From: Ktedonobacterales bacterium
GTDB lineage: Bacteria; Chloroflexota; Ktedonobacteria; Ktedonobacterales; JACDGC01
Assembly (NCBI GenBank): GCA_013815535.1
Contig: JACDGC010000181.1
Coordinates: forward strand, 1 to 7,191
Length of the DNA stretch: 7,191 nt
Direction of reading: 5' to 3'
This document shows, in pieces, positions 1 to 6,272 of the stretch. The position numbers were made by a program, and so were the translations under genes. The notes under the pieces were generated by a model. That model worked only from the letters and a program-made list of their open reading frames with translations. It had not been told where the DNA came from and ran no database searches. Numbering within the stretch: position 1 is the stretch's first letter; every line of letters starts with the position of its first letter.

Positions 1-3
1 GTC

Positions 4-840
4 TCACACACTCGCTGCATCTGGTCCCGCTGGCTTGCTCAGCACGGCGTGCAGCCGCGCCGCGAAGGCACGGGGATGGCTGATGCAGCCAACATGGTTG
101 CCGGGAAAATCCAGCACTGGGAGCCCCAGACGTTCCGCGAGCGCGGTGGTGCATTGATAGACTGGTGTGGCGTGCTCACGCCCCACACGGCTGCCCGCCA
201 GCATCAGCTTTTGGCGTGCCGCTGCCAACGCGGTGGCATCGAAGCGGTAGCGCAGCAAGGCTGGGACGGTGCTGCGGAAAAGCACCTCGGCGCTGAGGGC
301 CGCACTGGCCATATCAGGCGGCGGCAGTTCCACATCGTCCTCGCGCCCGCCATCGGCGCCAGCATTCTCCGCGCCGAGCTCAGCAAGCGCAACCATGGCC
401 CCCGCCTGCTGATAGGTTGCCAAATGCTGCTGTTGCGCCTGATCGAAGGCGGGTAGGACGCCACTCACCGTCGGCTCATGTGCCACAACCAGGCGCACCT
501 GCTGTGGATAGCGGCTGAGCAGGTCCAGCGCGACGAGGCCCCCGGCACTGCTGCCAAAGACAAAGGCCGGTTCCGTGGTGAGCGCGGTCAGCAGCGCAAA
601 GGCATCCTCGCTGTGCCGTTCGATGCGCATGTCAGCGTCGGGATCATCAAGCGTTGTCCCGCCATATCCCCAACGATCATAGGTGACAACGCTATAGTGC
701 TCAGCCAAAAAGCGCGCCATTCCGGTGAAGAAGCTGCCACCACCACTGCCACCTGCGATCAGGAGGAGCAGTGGGCCAGCGCCACGGGTCACAAAGCGGA
801 GTTGCCCACCCGCCACGGGAACAGATGTTGTGCGTTCCAT
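4..840 (-). CDS. alpha/beta-fold hydrolase
   Basis: A 278-residue single-domain alpha/beta hydrolase, probably cytoplasmic, acting on an ester or other small substrate that the sequence does not identify. The first strand and oxyanion-hole region is seen around residues 23-36 (a hydrophobic strand followed by a Gly/Ser-rich turn). The 'YDRWGYG' stretch lies near residue 54. The nucleophile elbow is G-S-S-A-G at 96-100, making Ser98 the nucleophile. The C-terminal G-N-H-V motif places the catalytic His at 249. The acid is less clear; Glu122 in 'AHEP', after the strand following the nucleophile, is a candidate. There is no signal peptide. The start is supported by AGGAG at 849-853, eight bases upstream of the ATG. 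The stop lies almost at the window edge, so the downstream neighbour is unknown. It is divergent from the HAD gene across 99 bp. The fold is secure; the substrate is not known. Confidence 0.9.
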   Translation of the reverse strand: MERTTSVPVAGGQLRFVTRGAGPLLLLIAGGSGGGSFFTGMARFLAEHYSVVTYDRWGYGGTTLDDPDADMRIERHSEDAFALLTALTTEPAFVFGSSAGGLVALDLLSRYPQQVRLVVAHEPTVSGVLPAFDQAQQQHLATYQQAGAMVALAELGAENAGADGGREDDVELPPPDMASAALSAEVLFRSTVPALLRYRFDATALAAARQKLMLAGSRVGREHATPVYQCTTALAERLGLPVLDFPGNHVGCISHPRAFAARLHAVLSKPAGPDAASV

Positions 841-939
841 CGTAATTGCTCCTGAAAATCAGCAACGCGCTTTTGTTGCATGTTGTATCGTAAAGAAGCG
901 GACTTCACACCCTTTGCCGCAGAGTGGAGATTGCCCCCG

Positions 940-1608
940 ATGACGAATCCCGTTGTGCCATTGGCCTGCCTGCTAGACTTTGATAATACCCTCTTCGATA
1001 ATGACGCGCTGAAAGACGATCTGGACGCCCAACTGCGTGGGTTGCTGAACCCAGCGCAGGCTAAGCGTTTCTGGGAATTGTACGAAGTGGCTCGCACCAC
1101 GGGGGGAACCGTCGATTTCCCCGCCACGATGGCCGCCTTTCGCCCCGAGGTCGCGCCAGATGTGGCGGAGCGCGTGTGGTCGGCGATCTGGGATTACCCC
1201 TTCGCCAGCCGAGTCTATCCGCAAAGCCAGCTTGCCATCGCACACCTCTGGGAAATTGGCGCAACGGTTGGCATCCTCTCGGATGGTGACGCCAGCTACC
1301 AACCGCACAAGATCGCCGCGAGCGGGCTGAGCGACGCCGTGCGGGGACAGGTGCGCGTCTTTACCCACAAACAAGAGCACTTAGATGAGATCTTCACCTG
1401 GCTGCCCGCCGAACAGTATGTGATGATCGATGACAAAGCAACGATCTTGGCCGATTTGAAGCGCCGCCAGCCCACGCGCTTCACCACCATCCACGTGCAC
1501 CAAGGGCACTATGCGACGATCGCCGCTGACCCCATCGCTGACATTCCGCTCGACGGCATCGGTGATGTGCTGCGGTTCAATCTGGCCCAACTGACCCGCG
1601 CCCGTTAG
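940..1608 (+). CDS. HAD-superfamily hydrolase (haloacid dehalogenase-like phosphatase)
   Basis: A 222-residue haloacid-dehalogenase-superfamily protein, probably a cytoplasmic small-molecule phosphatase. Motif I is D13-F-D15-N-T17, giving the nucleophile and the acid/base aspartates. Motif II is Ser114 in 'GILSDGD'. A motif III lysine candidate is Lys144 in 'FTHK'. Motif IV is the Asp pair 164-165 in 'VMIDDKATIL', which ligates Mg2+. Residues of about 20-90 between motifs I and II form a helical cap of the C1 type. The start at 940 is preferred over an in-frame ATG at 880 because GGAGA lies at 926-930, nine bases upstream, and because homologues of this family start a few residues before motif I. 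The C-terminal section ('IHVHQGHYA') resembles family members that report on substrate state, but no substrate can be named. Its TAG overlaps the TAA of the convergent adenosyltransferase gene. Confidence 0.88.
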   Translation: MTNPVVPLACLLDFDNTLFDNDALKDDLDAQLRGLLNPAQAKRFWELYEVARTTGGTVDFPATMAAFRPEVAPDVAERVWSAIWDYPFASRVYPQSQLAIAHLWEIGATVGILSDGDASYQPHKIAASGLSDAVRGQVRVFTHKQEHLDEIFTWLPAEQYVMIDDKATILADLKRRQPTRFTTIHVHQGHYATIAADPIADIPLDGIGDVLRFNLAQLTRAR

Positions 1609-2165
1609 GTGCCATCGGGATTTTCGGTGGCCAGGGTGCTGCCGCCCGCGCGCACCTCCACCACCCGCGCCAAGATGAAGGCGAAGTCGGAGCAACGGTT
1701 GAGGTAGCGGACGATCTCGGGGTTAGTGATGATGCCCTCATGCCACAGTCGCACCGCCAGCCGCTCGGCACGCCGAATGACCGTGCGGGCCACATCCAGC
1801 GCCGCGCCGTCCGTGGTGTCGCCAGGGATGACGAAGCGGTTGGGAATGGTGACGCGCTCCTTGAGGTCGGCCTCGGCGGATTCCAACCAGGCAACCGCCT
1901 CCGGCGTGGTGCGGTAGCCGACGGCATCCAGATGTTCAGGTGGGGTGGCAACCTCGGCCATCAACGTATAGAGCGCGCGTTGCACATGCTGAATCAGTTC
2001 GCGCACCTCAGCGTCGGCGGTGAAGGCACGGGCCAGACCCAACGCGGAGGTGGCTTCATCCACCGCGCCCAGCAATTCAGGGATGGGGGCATATTTCGCC
2101 ACGCGCTCCACCCCCAGCAGTCCGGTGAAGCCATCGTCGCCAGTGCCGGTCGTCACCTTCGCCAT
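1605..2165 (-). CDS. PduO-type cob(I)yrinic acid a,c-diamide (cob(I)alamin) adenosyltransferase
   Basis: A 186-residue PduO/MMAB-type adenosyltransferase. The family transfers the 5'-deoxyadenosyl group of ATP to cob(I)alamin to form coenzyme B12, acting in the cytoplasm as a trimer. The N-terminal ATP loop T-G-T-G-D-D-G-F-T-G lies at 6-15, followed by 'GAVDEATSALG' with Asp36. Phe111 in 'NRFVIPG', Arg127 and Arg131 in 'VARTVIRRAER', and Asn156 in 'RYLNRCSDFAFILAR' fall at almost the same numbers as the active-site residues I recall for Lactobacillus reuteri PduO. The length is typical. The start at 2165 is preferred over an in-frame ATG at 2198. GGAGG sits at 2172-2176, six bases upstream of the start, and the 2198 codon would lie within the predicted -10 element. 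Divergent from the PPOX gene and convergent, with overlapping stops, with the HAD gene. No other B12 gene is seen nearby. Confidence 0.93.
   Translation of the reverse strand: MAKVTTGTGDDGFTGLLGVERVAKYAPIPELLGAVDEATSALGLARAFTADAEVRELIQHVQRALYTLMAEVATPPEHLDAVGYRTTPEAVAWLESAEADLKERVTIPNRFVIPGDTTDGAALDVARTVIRRAERLAVRLWHEGIITNPEIVRYLNRCSDFAFILARVVEVRAGGSTLATENPDGT
1611..1631 (+). other. small hairpin immediately after the HAD stop codon
   Basis: GCCATCG at 1611-1617 can pair with CGGTGGC at 1625-1631, a 7-bp stem with one T-G wobble and a 7-nt loop. It begins three bases after the HAD stop. No T-run follows the stem, so it is not a classical intrinsic terminator. It also lies inside the 3' end of the convergent adenosyltransferase gene. 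It may still help define the 3' end of the HAD mRNA. Confidence is low because short GC stems are common in DNA of this composition. Confidence 0.25.
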
Positions 2166-2196
2166 CACACGCCTCCATCTTGGTCCATTCGTCCCC

Positions 2197-2202
2197 ATTG
2201 TA
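2197..2202 (-). promoter_or_regulatory. extended -10 promoter element of the adenosyltransferase gene
   Basis: On the minus strand the sequence reads TGG-TACAAT, an extended -10 (TGn) element. The likely transcript start is near 2190, leaving a leader of about 25 nt that carries the GGAGG site. No good -35 hexamer is found at 16-18 nt, which is compatible with a TGn-type promoter. Prediction by eye only. Confidence 0.45.
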
Positions 2203-2238
2203 CCATGCGCCCAGACTCTGGCGCTTGTTTCAGCGCGG

Positions 2239-2247
2239 TGCTATGAT
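2239..2247 (+). promoter_or_regulatory. extended -10 promoter element of the PPOX gene
   Basis: TGC-TATGAT matches an extended -10. The -35 region upstream is poor. The predicted transcript start is near 2254, about 56 nt before the start codon. The same nine-base string TGCTATGAT occurs in the predicted galU promoter. A weak hairpin (GGAAG at 2259-2263 with CTTCC at 2273-2277) lies in the leader. Confidence 0.45.
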
Positions 2248-2309
2248 CAGGGATAAGAGGAAGACACTTCAGCTTCCACCCCCTATGTAGACGATATTTA
2301 AGGAGTTGT

Positions 2310-2876
2310 ATGATGCTCAACATTTCCACGAACACCAACCACACCACGAGCCAACCCACACTGCATCGCTACCTGGCGCTGACGGCGTTCACCCCAGAGG
2401 GGGAGCCGCTGACCGTCACCACATGGTTCGCCGCGCAGGATGGTGTGATTTACATCGCGCTGCCAACTACCTCAGCCCTGGTTGGCACCATCCGCCAAAA
2501 TGGCGCGGTGACCCTGCTGCCAAGTTCGCGCAATGGCGAGGCGCGCGGGCACTCCGTTGCGGGCCAGGCACGCATCGTCCCCCAATTCGAGACGGCGGAG
2601 GCCCGCGCCGCGCTGGATCGCAAATATGGCGTTGTCGCGGGCGTCTCACATCTGTTTGGCAACGATCAAGGCCTGGGCAACGAAGTTTTGATCGCCATCC
2701 GCCTAGCAAACAGCATGGGAACGGACGATCTGCTCCATGAAACGACCACTCCGGTTGAGGGCGCGACGGCAGGGCGGCTACGTATTGCTGGGCTGGCCGT
2801 GGCAGGCGCATTGCTGGGGGTGACCGTGATGCTGGCCATGAACGCGAGCCGCCGCCACCGCCTCAGGGCCGTTTAA
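2310..2876 (+). CDS. PPOX-fold (pyridoxamine 5'-phosphate oxidase-like / F420-binding type) protein with C-terminal membrane anchor
   Basis: A 188-residue protein. Residues of about 17-135 look like the split-barrel flavin/F420-binding fold of the pyridoxamine-phosphate-oxidase-like superfamily: 'YLALTAFTPEGEPLTVTTWFAAQDGVIYIAL', then 'TSALVGTIRQNGAVTLLPSSRNGEARGHSVAGQARIV'. The layout matches PPOX-class F420-dependent family proteins, which reduce or oxidise small substrates. The cofactor cannot be fixed from sequence. The basic residues usually seen in the 'S-x-K-V-x-R-I' stretch are replaced here ('SALVGTI'), so cofactor binding may differ or be lost. A hydrophobic segment at about 157-177, followed by Arg-rich 'RRHRLR', is a predicted tail anchor, with the positive residues suggesting a cytoplasmic C-terminus. 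Tandem ATG codons (2310, 2313) follow AAGGAG at 2300-2305; the second has the better 7-nt spacing. Stop overlaps that of galU. Confidence 0.8.
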   Translation: MMLNISTNTNHTTSQPTLHRYLALTAFTPEGEPLTVTTWFAAQDGVIYIALPTTSALVGTIRQNGAVTLLPSSRNGEARGHSVAGQARIVPQFETAEARAALDRKYGVVAGVSHLFGNDQGLGNEVLIAIRLANSMGTDDLLHETTTPVEGATAGRLRIAGLAVAGALLGVTVMLAMNASRRHRLRAV

Positions 2877-3754
2877 TTTTCGCCCGACAGGTCGAGCGTG
2901 CGCAGATAGGCACGCAATGCCGGGGCAAACTCAGGGCGGCGCAGAGCGTAGTCCAGCGAAGTCATCAACCAACCGACGGTATCGCCAGTGTCGTAGCGCC
3001 GCCCATGATATTCATACGCGTACACTGGCTCGTGTGCCAGCAGGGCACAGAGCGCATCGGTGATCTGGATCTCGCCACCGCGACCAGGGGGCGTATGCTC
3101 CAGCAGATCGAAGATGCCATGCGAGAGGATGTAGCGGCCCACAACGGCCTGATTGGATGGCGCTTCGGCGAGCGAAGGCTTCTCGATGAGGCCGCGCACC
3201 TGCATCAGTTGTGGCCCCACGCGCTCACCACGAATGATGCCATAGCGCGACACCTCGGCATCTGGCACTGGCATGGTCGCGATGACTGAGGCATGGCGCT
3301 GCTCATAGACATCCATCAACTGTCGCAGACAGGGAGGATTGTCCGCGCCGCTCCACATCAGATCGTCACCCAGCAGCAAGGCGAATGGTTCGTGTCCCAC
3401 AGCGTTGCGGGCCATCAGCACTGCGTGCCCCAGGCCGCGCGGTTGGGACTGCCGCACAAAGCTGAATTTCGCCATCGTCTCAATGGCGTTCAGGCGGTCC
3501 AGCATCGCATTGTTTTGCTTGCTGGCCAACAAGTGCTTCAGTTCGGGCTGCTCATCAAAGAAATCTTCCACCGCGCGCATGTGGCGGCTGGTGATGAAGA
3601 TGATGTGCTCGATGCCCGACGCCACGGCTTCCTCGACGATGTAATAGATGGCGGGCATATCGGCCACGGGGAGCATCGGTTTGGGCAATGACTTCGTCGC
3701 AGGCAGGACACGTGTGCCCCACCCCGCCACCGGAATAACCGCCTTGCGAATCAC
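2873..3754 (-). CDS. galU: UTP--glucose-1-phosphate uridylyltransferase
   Basis: A 293-residue GalU-type nucleotidyltransferase that makes UDP-glucose and pyrophosphate from UTP and glucose-1-phosphate, in the cytoplasm, for polysaccharide, glycolipid and nucleotide-sugar synthesis. The signature loop G11-W-G-T-R15 continues as 'VLPATKSLPKPMLPV' with Lys21 and Lys25. 'QPRGLGHAV' (104-112), G129-D-D131, E191-K-P193 and 'GGEIQITDAL' (226-235) follow in the usual order. 'RYDTG' ends the core at 253-257. The length matches the family (about 290-300). The start is the GTG at 3752-3754: TTGGAGG at 3762-3768 lies 7 bases upstream, and homologues begin at 'IRKAVIPVAG'. An ATG further upstream (3883) would add 43 residues with no family counterpart and would include the promoter. 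Small departures are Trp12 for the usual Leu, Pro26 after 'PK', and Thr259 where many homologues have Lys or Arg after 'DTGD'. Confidence 0.94.
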   Translation of the reverse strand: MIRKAVIPVAGWGTRVLPATKSLPKPMLPVADMPAIYYIVEEAVASGIEHIIFITSRHMRAVEDFFDEQPELKHLLASKQNNAMLDRLNAIETMAKFSFVRQSQPRGLGHAVLMARNAVGHEPFALLLGDDLMWSGADNPPCLRQLMDVYEQRHASVIATMPVPDAEVSRYGIIRGERVGPQLMQVRGLIEKPSLAEAPSNQAVVGRYILSHGIFDLLEHTPPGRGGEIQITDALCALLAHEPVYAYEYHGRRYDTGDTVGWLMTSLDYALRRPEFAPALRAYLRTLDLSGEN

Positions 3755-3829
3755 AGAGGGGCCTCCAAGATCAATCGTGTGCTGAAATTGTGAAGGATGC
3801 GCCAGGGCCGGGCTTCCTTTCCGCTGTGC

Positions 3830-3858
3830 ATCATAGCACATGGCCTGCCACGATCCAA
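3830..3858 (-). promoter_or_regulatory. sigma-70-type promoter of galU, with a dyad across the -10
   Basis: On the minus strand, TTGGAT (3853-3858) and TATGAT (3830-3835) are separated by exactly 17 nt. TGC before TATGAT adds an extended -10. The predicted start of transcription is near 3823, giving a leader of about 68 nt up to the GTG. The -10 is bracketed by a short inverted repeat, TGTGC / GCACA (3825-3840), which could be an operator or chance. This allows galU to be expressed independently of the upstream VanZ-like gene. Confidence 0.65.
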
Positions 3859-3890
3859 TCCAGTGATAGGCAGCCGGGCTCACGGCATTT

Positions 3891-4325
3891 TTATGGGTGC
3901 TTCACCTGAGACGGATGACGCGCTTTCCCGAAATGTGCGAGCAGGAACACCGCCACCCAGGCAAGCGCAGCACCAAGGGCGTCGCCATTGAACGCATTCA
4001 CATCGGTGAAGGTGGGCACCTGATGGCGAAACACCGCTTGAATCGTCTCTTGCAGCAACGCTGCCAGCACGACACCCAGCAGATACCACTGGGGCGTGCT
4101 CCGCAGCCCTGGCAGATAGGCCAGCACCAGCACGCCGACGATCCCAAAGAACACCATATGGCCAATGAAGTGATCGTGGGCATTGTGAAAGACCGCCCGA
4201 AATGGTCCCCCAAAGAGCGGCCACACGGTGCTCAGCCAGTCAAACGGAAACCACAAGATGCCCAGCAACACCAACACGGGCCACCCATAGCGCAGCAGTT
4301 GCGTCCATCTTAGGCGAGAGGTCAT
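3891..4325 (-). CDS. VanZ-like family membrane protein
   Basis: A 144-residue integral membrane protein with four predicted helices at about 13-30, 54-71, 80-97 and 115-133. The VanZ-like pattern is visible. His56 lies at the start of helix 2. 'LLQETIQAVFRHQVPTFTDVNAFNGDALGAALAW' carries the Glu93/Gln96 pair at the end of helix 3, then Asp108, Asn110 and Gly-Asp at 114-115 leading into helix 4. The family is named for a teicoplanin-resistance accessory protein, but most members have no known role, and nothing here links it to glycopeptide resistance. The start has AAGGAT at 4337-4342, 11 nt upstream, a modest site. It begins 39 bp downstream of the LacI-type regulator stop, so co-transcription is likely. 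galU follows after 136 bp. Confidence 0.82.
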   Translation of the reverse strand: MTSRLRWTQLLRYGWPVLVLLGILWFPFDWLSTVWPLFGGPFRAVFHNAHDHFIGHMVFFGIVGVLVLAYLPGLRSTPQWYLLGVVLAALLQETIQAVFRHQVPTFTDVNAFNGDALGAALAWVAVFLLAHFGKARHPSQVKHP

Positions 4326-4364
4326 CAGCCCATCCCATCCTTACGGTGCAGTGGCTAGCCGGGC

Positions 4365-5477
4365 TCATCGCGGCGGGGCAGAGGACGCCCGGATGGCGAG
4401 ATGCGTGGGCAACACGACATGCTGGGGGGCCAGCAGCGCTTCACCCTCGCCGTCGCGCTCGATCTGGCTCAGCAGCATGCGCATGGCGAGGGTCGCTTTG
4501 TCAAAGATAGGTTGCGCCACCGTGGTGAGGGCTGGCGTCGCAGTGGCCGCCTCGGGAATGTCGTCGAAGCCCACCACCGAGATATCCTGCGGGACGCGCA
4601 AGCCACGTTCCTGGCAGGCACGCATCGCGCCGAGCGCCATCGCGTCACTCATCGTCAGCACGGCGGTCGGGCGCGGCAAATCGGTGCGATCCAGAATCGC
4701 ATACATCATGCGCTCGCCGCTGACGAGATTCGATGAGACATCATAGCGGGCCACCTGCATCGGTTCGGGGGCGCTGGTAAAGGCGCGTTGATAGCCCGCC
4801 AGCCGTTGACGCGGCACATAAAATTGCCCATGCCCCTCTTCGGCAGGGTTCGTCGGATCGGTGGTGAAGGAAAGGATGGCAATGTGCCGATGCCCCAGAT
4901 CCACCAGATGGCGCGCCGCCGCATAGGCCCCCACCTCGTCATCAACCTGCACGCTGGGCCATTGACCATGCGGGAGGCTATCAACCAGCACGAGGGGCAG
5001 GCCCCGCTGTTCGAGGGCCGCCAGTCCCGGATTATCGGCGGCCAGCCCCAACATGATCACACCATCCACCACCGCTGTCTGGGCCGCCGCCGTCACCGAC
5101 CCCAGGCGCGGGGGCAACAAGGTCAACGCTAAACCATGGCGATCACACATCTGCCCCATCCCGCGCACAAAGGTCGCGGTAAAAGGATCAGCAAAAGCGG
5201 ACTCGATGGGTTCGACCATCAGCAAGCCGACAGCTCCCGCGTGCCGGGTGGTCAACATGCGCGCGACGGGGTCGGGGGAATACCCCAGCCGTGCGGCGAC
5301 CGCCAGAATGCGCTCGCGCGTCTCGACCGAGAGTTGCTCGGGCATGTTATACGCGAAGGACACCGCCGCGCGCGAGACTCCGGCCTCCTTTGCCACGGTT
5401 GTGACCGTGATGCCGCGTCCACGGGTGCGGCGTCCACGGCGTCCTTTGCCTGCCTCCTCCGTTTGCTCCGTTGCCAT
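4365..5477 (-). CDS. LacI-family transcriptional regulator
   Basis: A 370-residue DNA-binding regulator. A basic tail (residues 11-22, 'KGRRGRRTRGRG') precedes the helix-turn-helix at about 24-45 ('VTTVAKEAGVSRAAVSFAYN'). The hinge helix is at about 70-77, with 'ARML' carrying the minor-groove leucine. Residues from about 82 to 365 form the two-lobed periplasmic-binding-protein-like sensor domain: 'GAVGLLMVEP', 'VDGVIMLGL', 'LPLVLVDS', 'VQVDDEVGAYAAARHLVDLGHRHIAIL', 'SDAMALGAMRACQERGLRVPQDISVVGFDDIPEA'. The last block is the classic LacI C-terminal signature. The effector is probably a sugar or nucleoside by family analogy, but no transporter or catabolic operon is adjacent. The ATG at 5477 is chosen because AAAGGA (5485-5490) lies 7 nt upstream; in-frame codons farther upstream add low-complexity, family-unlike sequence. 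It precedes the VanZ-like gene by 39 bp and may regulate itself. Confidence 0.93.
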   Translation of the reverse strand: MATEQTEEAGKGRRGRRTRGRGITVTTVAKEAGVSRAAVSFAYNMPEQLSVETRERILAVAARLGYSPDPVARMLTTRHAGAVGLLMVEPIESAFADPFTATFVRGMGQMCDRHGLALTLLPPRLGSVTAAAQTAVVDGVIMLGLAADNPGLAALEQRGLPLVLVDSLPHGQWPSVQVDDEVGAYAAARHLVDLGHRHIAILSFTTDPTNPAEEGHGQFYVPRQRLAGYQRAFTSAPEPMQVARYDVSSNLVSGERMMYAILDRTDLPRPTAVLTMSDAMALGAMRACQERGLRVPQDISVVGFDDIPEAATATPALTTVAQPIFDKATLAMRMLLSQIERDGEGEALLAPQHVVLPTHLAIRASSAPPR

Positions 5478-5526
5478 GCCGCCGTCCTTTTCTCTGCTTG
5501 CATTCATTCGAAGACAGCATCGCATG

Positions 5527-5562
5527 TTTCGCGGAAAATAACAACAGCGAGCGAGTGGGCAA
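5527..5562 (-). promoter_or_regulatory. possible promoter and operator of the LacI-family gene
   Basis: Read on the minus strand, TTGCCC (5557-5562) and TATTTT (5535-5540) are 16 nt apart, a moderate match to a sigma-70 promoter, in the 92-bp gap between the upstream gene and the regulator. An 11-bp imperfect palindrome with TTTC/GAAA arms around GCG (5527-5537) overlaps the -10. LacI-family operators are often short CG-centred palindromes, so this is a candidate autoregulatory site. The evidence is weak. Confidence 0.3.
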
Positions 5563-5569
5563 GCAACGT

Positions 5570-6040
5570 CTAGCGTACTGCGGCGCCCGCACGGGCGAGA
5601 CGCTCGTGATGCAAGACGACATCCCACATGGAGCGGCTGACACATTCTTCGTGCAGTGCTTTGCTCTCGTCTGGAAGGCTGAGGGGAAGCCAGGCCCACG
5701 CAACGATGCGGCGGTGGCACAGCAGGCACTCCCAACGCCCCATGCTCCAATGGCGTTCGTGGCGGTCATGAAAGCGGGCCATCATCCGGCTGAAGATTGC
5801 TAGCAGGCGGCGGCGGCGCAACGTGGCCCGGTGCGCCAGCAGGCCCGCTTCGTCGCGCACCGGGGGCGGGTCGGCAACGGGATGGGTGATGATGGGCACA
5901 CGCGGGAGTGTCCCCGAAAAGCCCGTCCGTCGCCCGCCCGCCGTGCGGAGCGTGCCGCCCAGATAACGCGTGGGGACGTGCGACGTGTGGAACCGATGCG
6001 CCGTGGGTTGGCCATCAACTTCTGCCGAAAATGCTTCCAT
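5570..6040 (-). CDS. small Cys/His-containing protein of unknown function
   Basis: A 156-residue protein I do not recognise. The N-terminal half (1-65) is polar, Pro/Gly/Thr-rich and probably loosely structured. A basic helical stretch follows ('HRATLRRRRLLAIFSRMMARFHDRHERH', about 70-97). The C-terminal part has C105-x2-C108-H109 and H130-x2-C133, a spacing that could bind one zinc ion, with conserved-looking 'WECLLCHRRIVAWAWLPLSLPDES' before the second pair (positions 103-126). No signal peptide or membrane helix is seen. Codon third positions are strongly G/C, as in the neighbours, which supports real coding. AAGGAG at 6051-6056 is 10 nt from the ATG at 6040. An alternative ATG at 6045 in another frame has a 5-nt spacing but yields a low-complexity 82-residue product. 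It lies 92 bp upstream of the LacI-type gene on the same strand. Confidence 0.62.
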   Translation of the reverse strand: MEAFSAEVDGQPTAHRFHTSHVPTRYLGGTLRTAGGRRTGFSGTLPRVPIITHPVADPPPVRDEAGLLAHRATLRRRRLLAIFSRMMARFHDRHERHWSMGRWECLLCHRRIVAWAWLPLSLPDESKALHEECVSRSMWDVVLHHERLARAGAAVR

Positions 6041-6272
6041 GCCATGGTTGCTCCTTCAGTCTGTAAGGGTGCCATGAATAAGTGCGCGCGGGTGGGGTAA
6101 AACGTCCCCTTTTCCCAGCTAGTTTTAGCATACGCCTACTGACCAAAGGGAAAGCTTAACCATCACCATCTGATGTAGCGGCGCATTTTCTCCCGCGTCT
6201 TTACTAGTGACACCCTGATGTTCTGTTTACTTCCCCATTTTTCTAAGCGGTGCCTGAGCCGCGAGCCATCAC

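Noticed and set aside
49..456. Plus-strand frame antisense to the alpha/beta hydrolase
   Set aside because: It lies wholly opposite a gene with clear catalytic motifs. Its composition is that of a complement shadow.
862..879. GCAAC/GTTGC inverted repeat in the hydrolase/HAD gap as an operator
   Set aside because: Only 5-bp arms with an 8-nt spacer. This is easily expected by chance, and no promoter could be convincingly placed around it.
3755..3883. 43-residue N-terminal extension of galU from the ATG at 3883
   Set aside because: It would include the predicted promoter, has no counterpart in the family, and the GTG at 3754 has an ideal ribosome site.
5478..5750. In-frame 91-residue N-terminal extension of the LacI-type regulator
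   Set aside because: It overlaps the upstream Cys/His gene, is low-complexity and Cys/Arg-rich, and the ATG at 5477 has AAAGGA at 7 nt.
5800..6045. Alternative minus-strand frame starting at the ATG at 6045
   Set aside because: Although it has a usable 5-nt ribosome spacing, the product is short, Arg/Pro/Ala-rich and without motifs. The 5570-6040 frame has better codon bias and ordered Cys/His residues.
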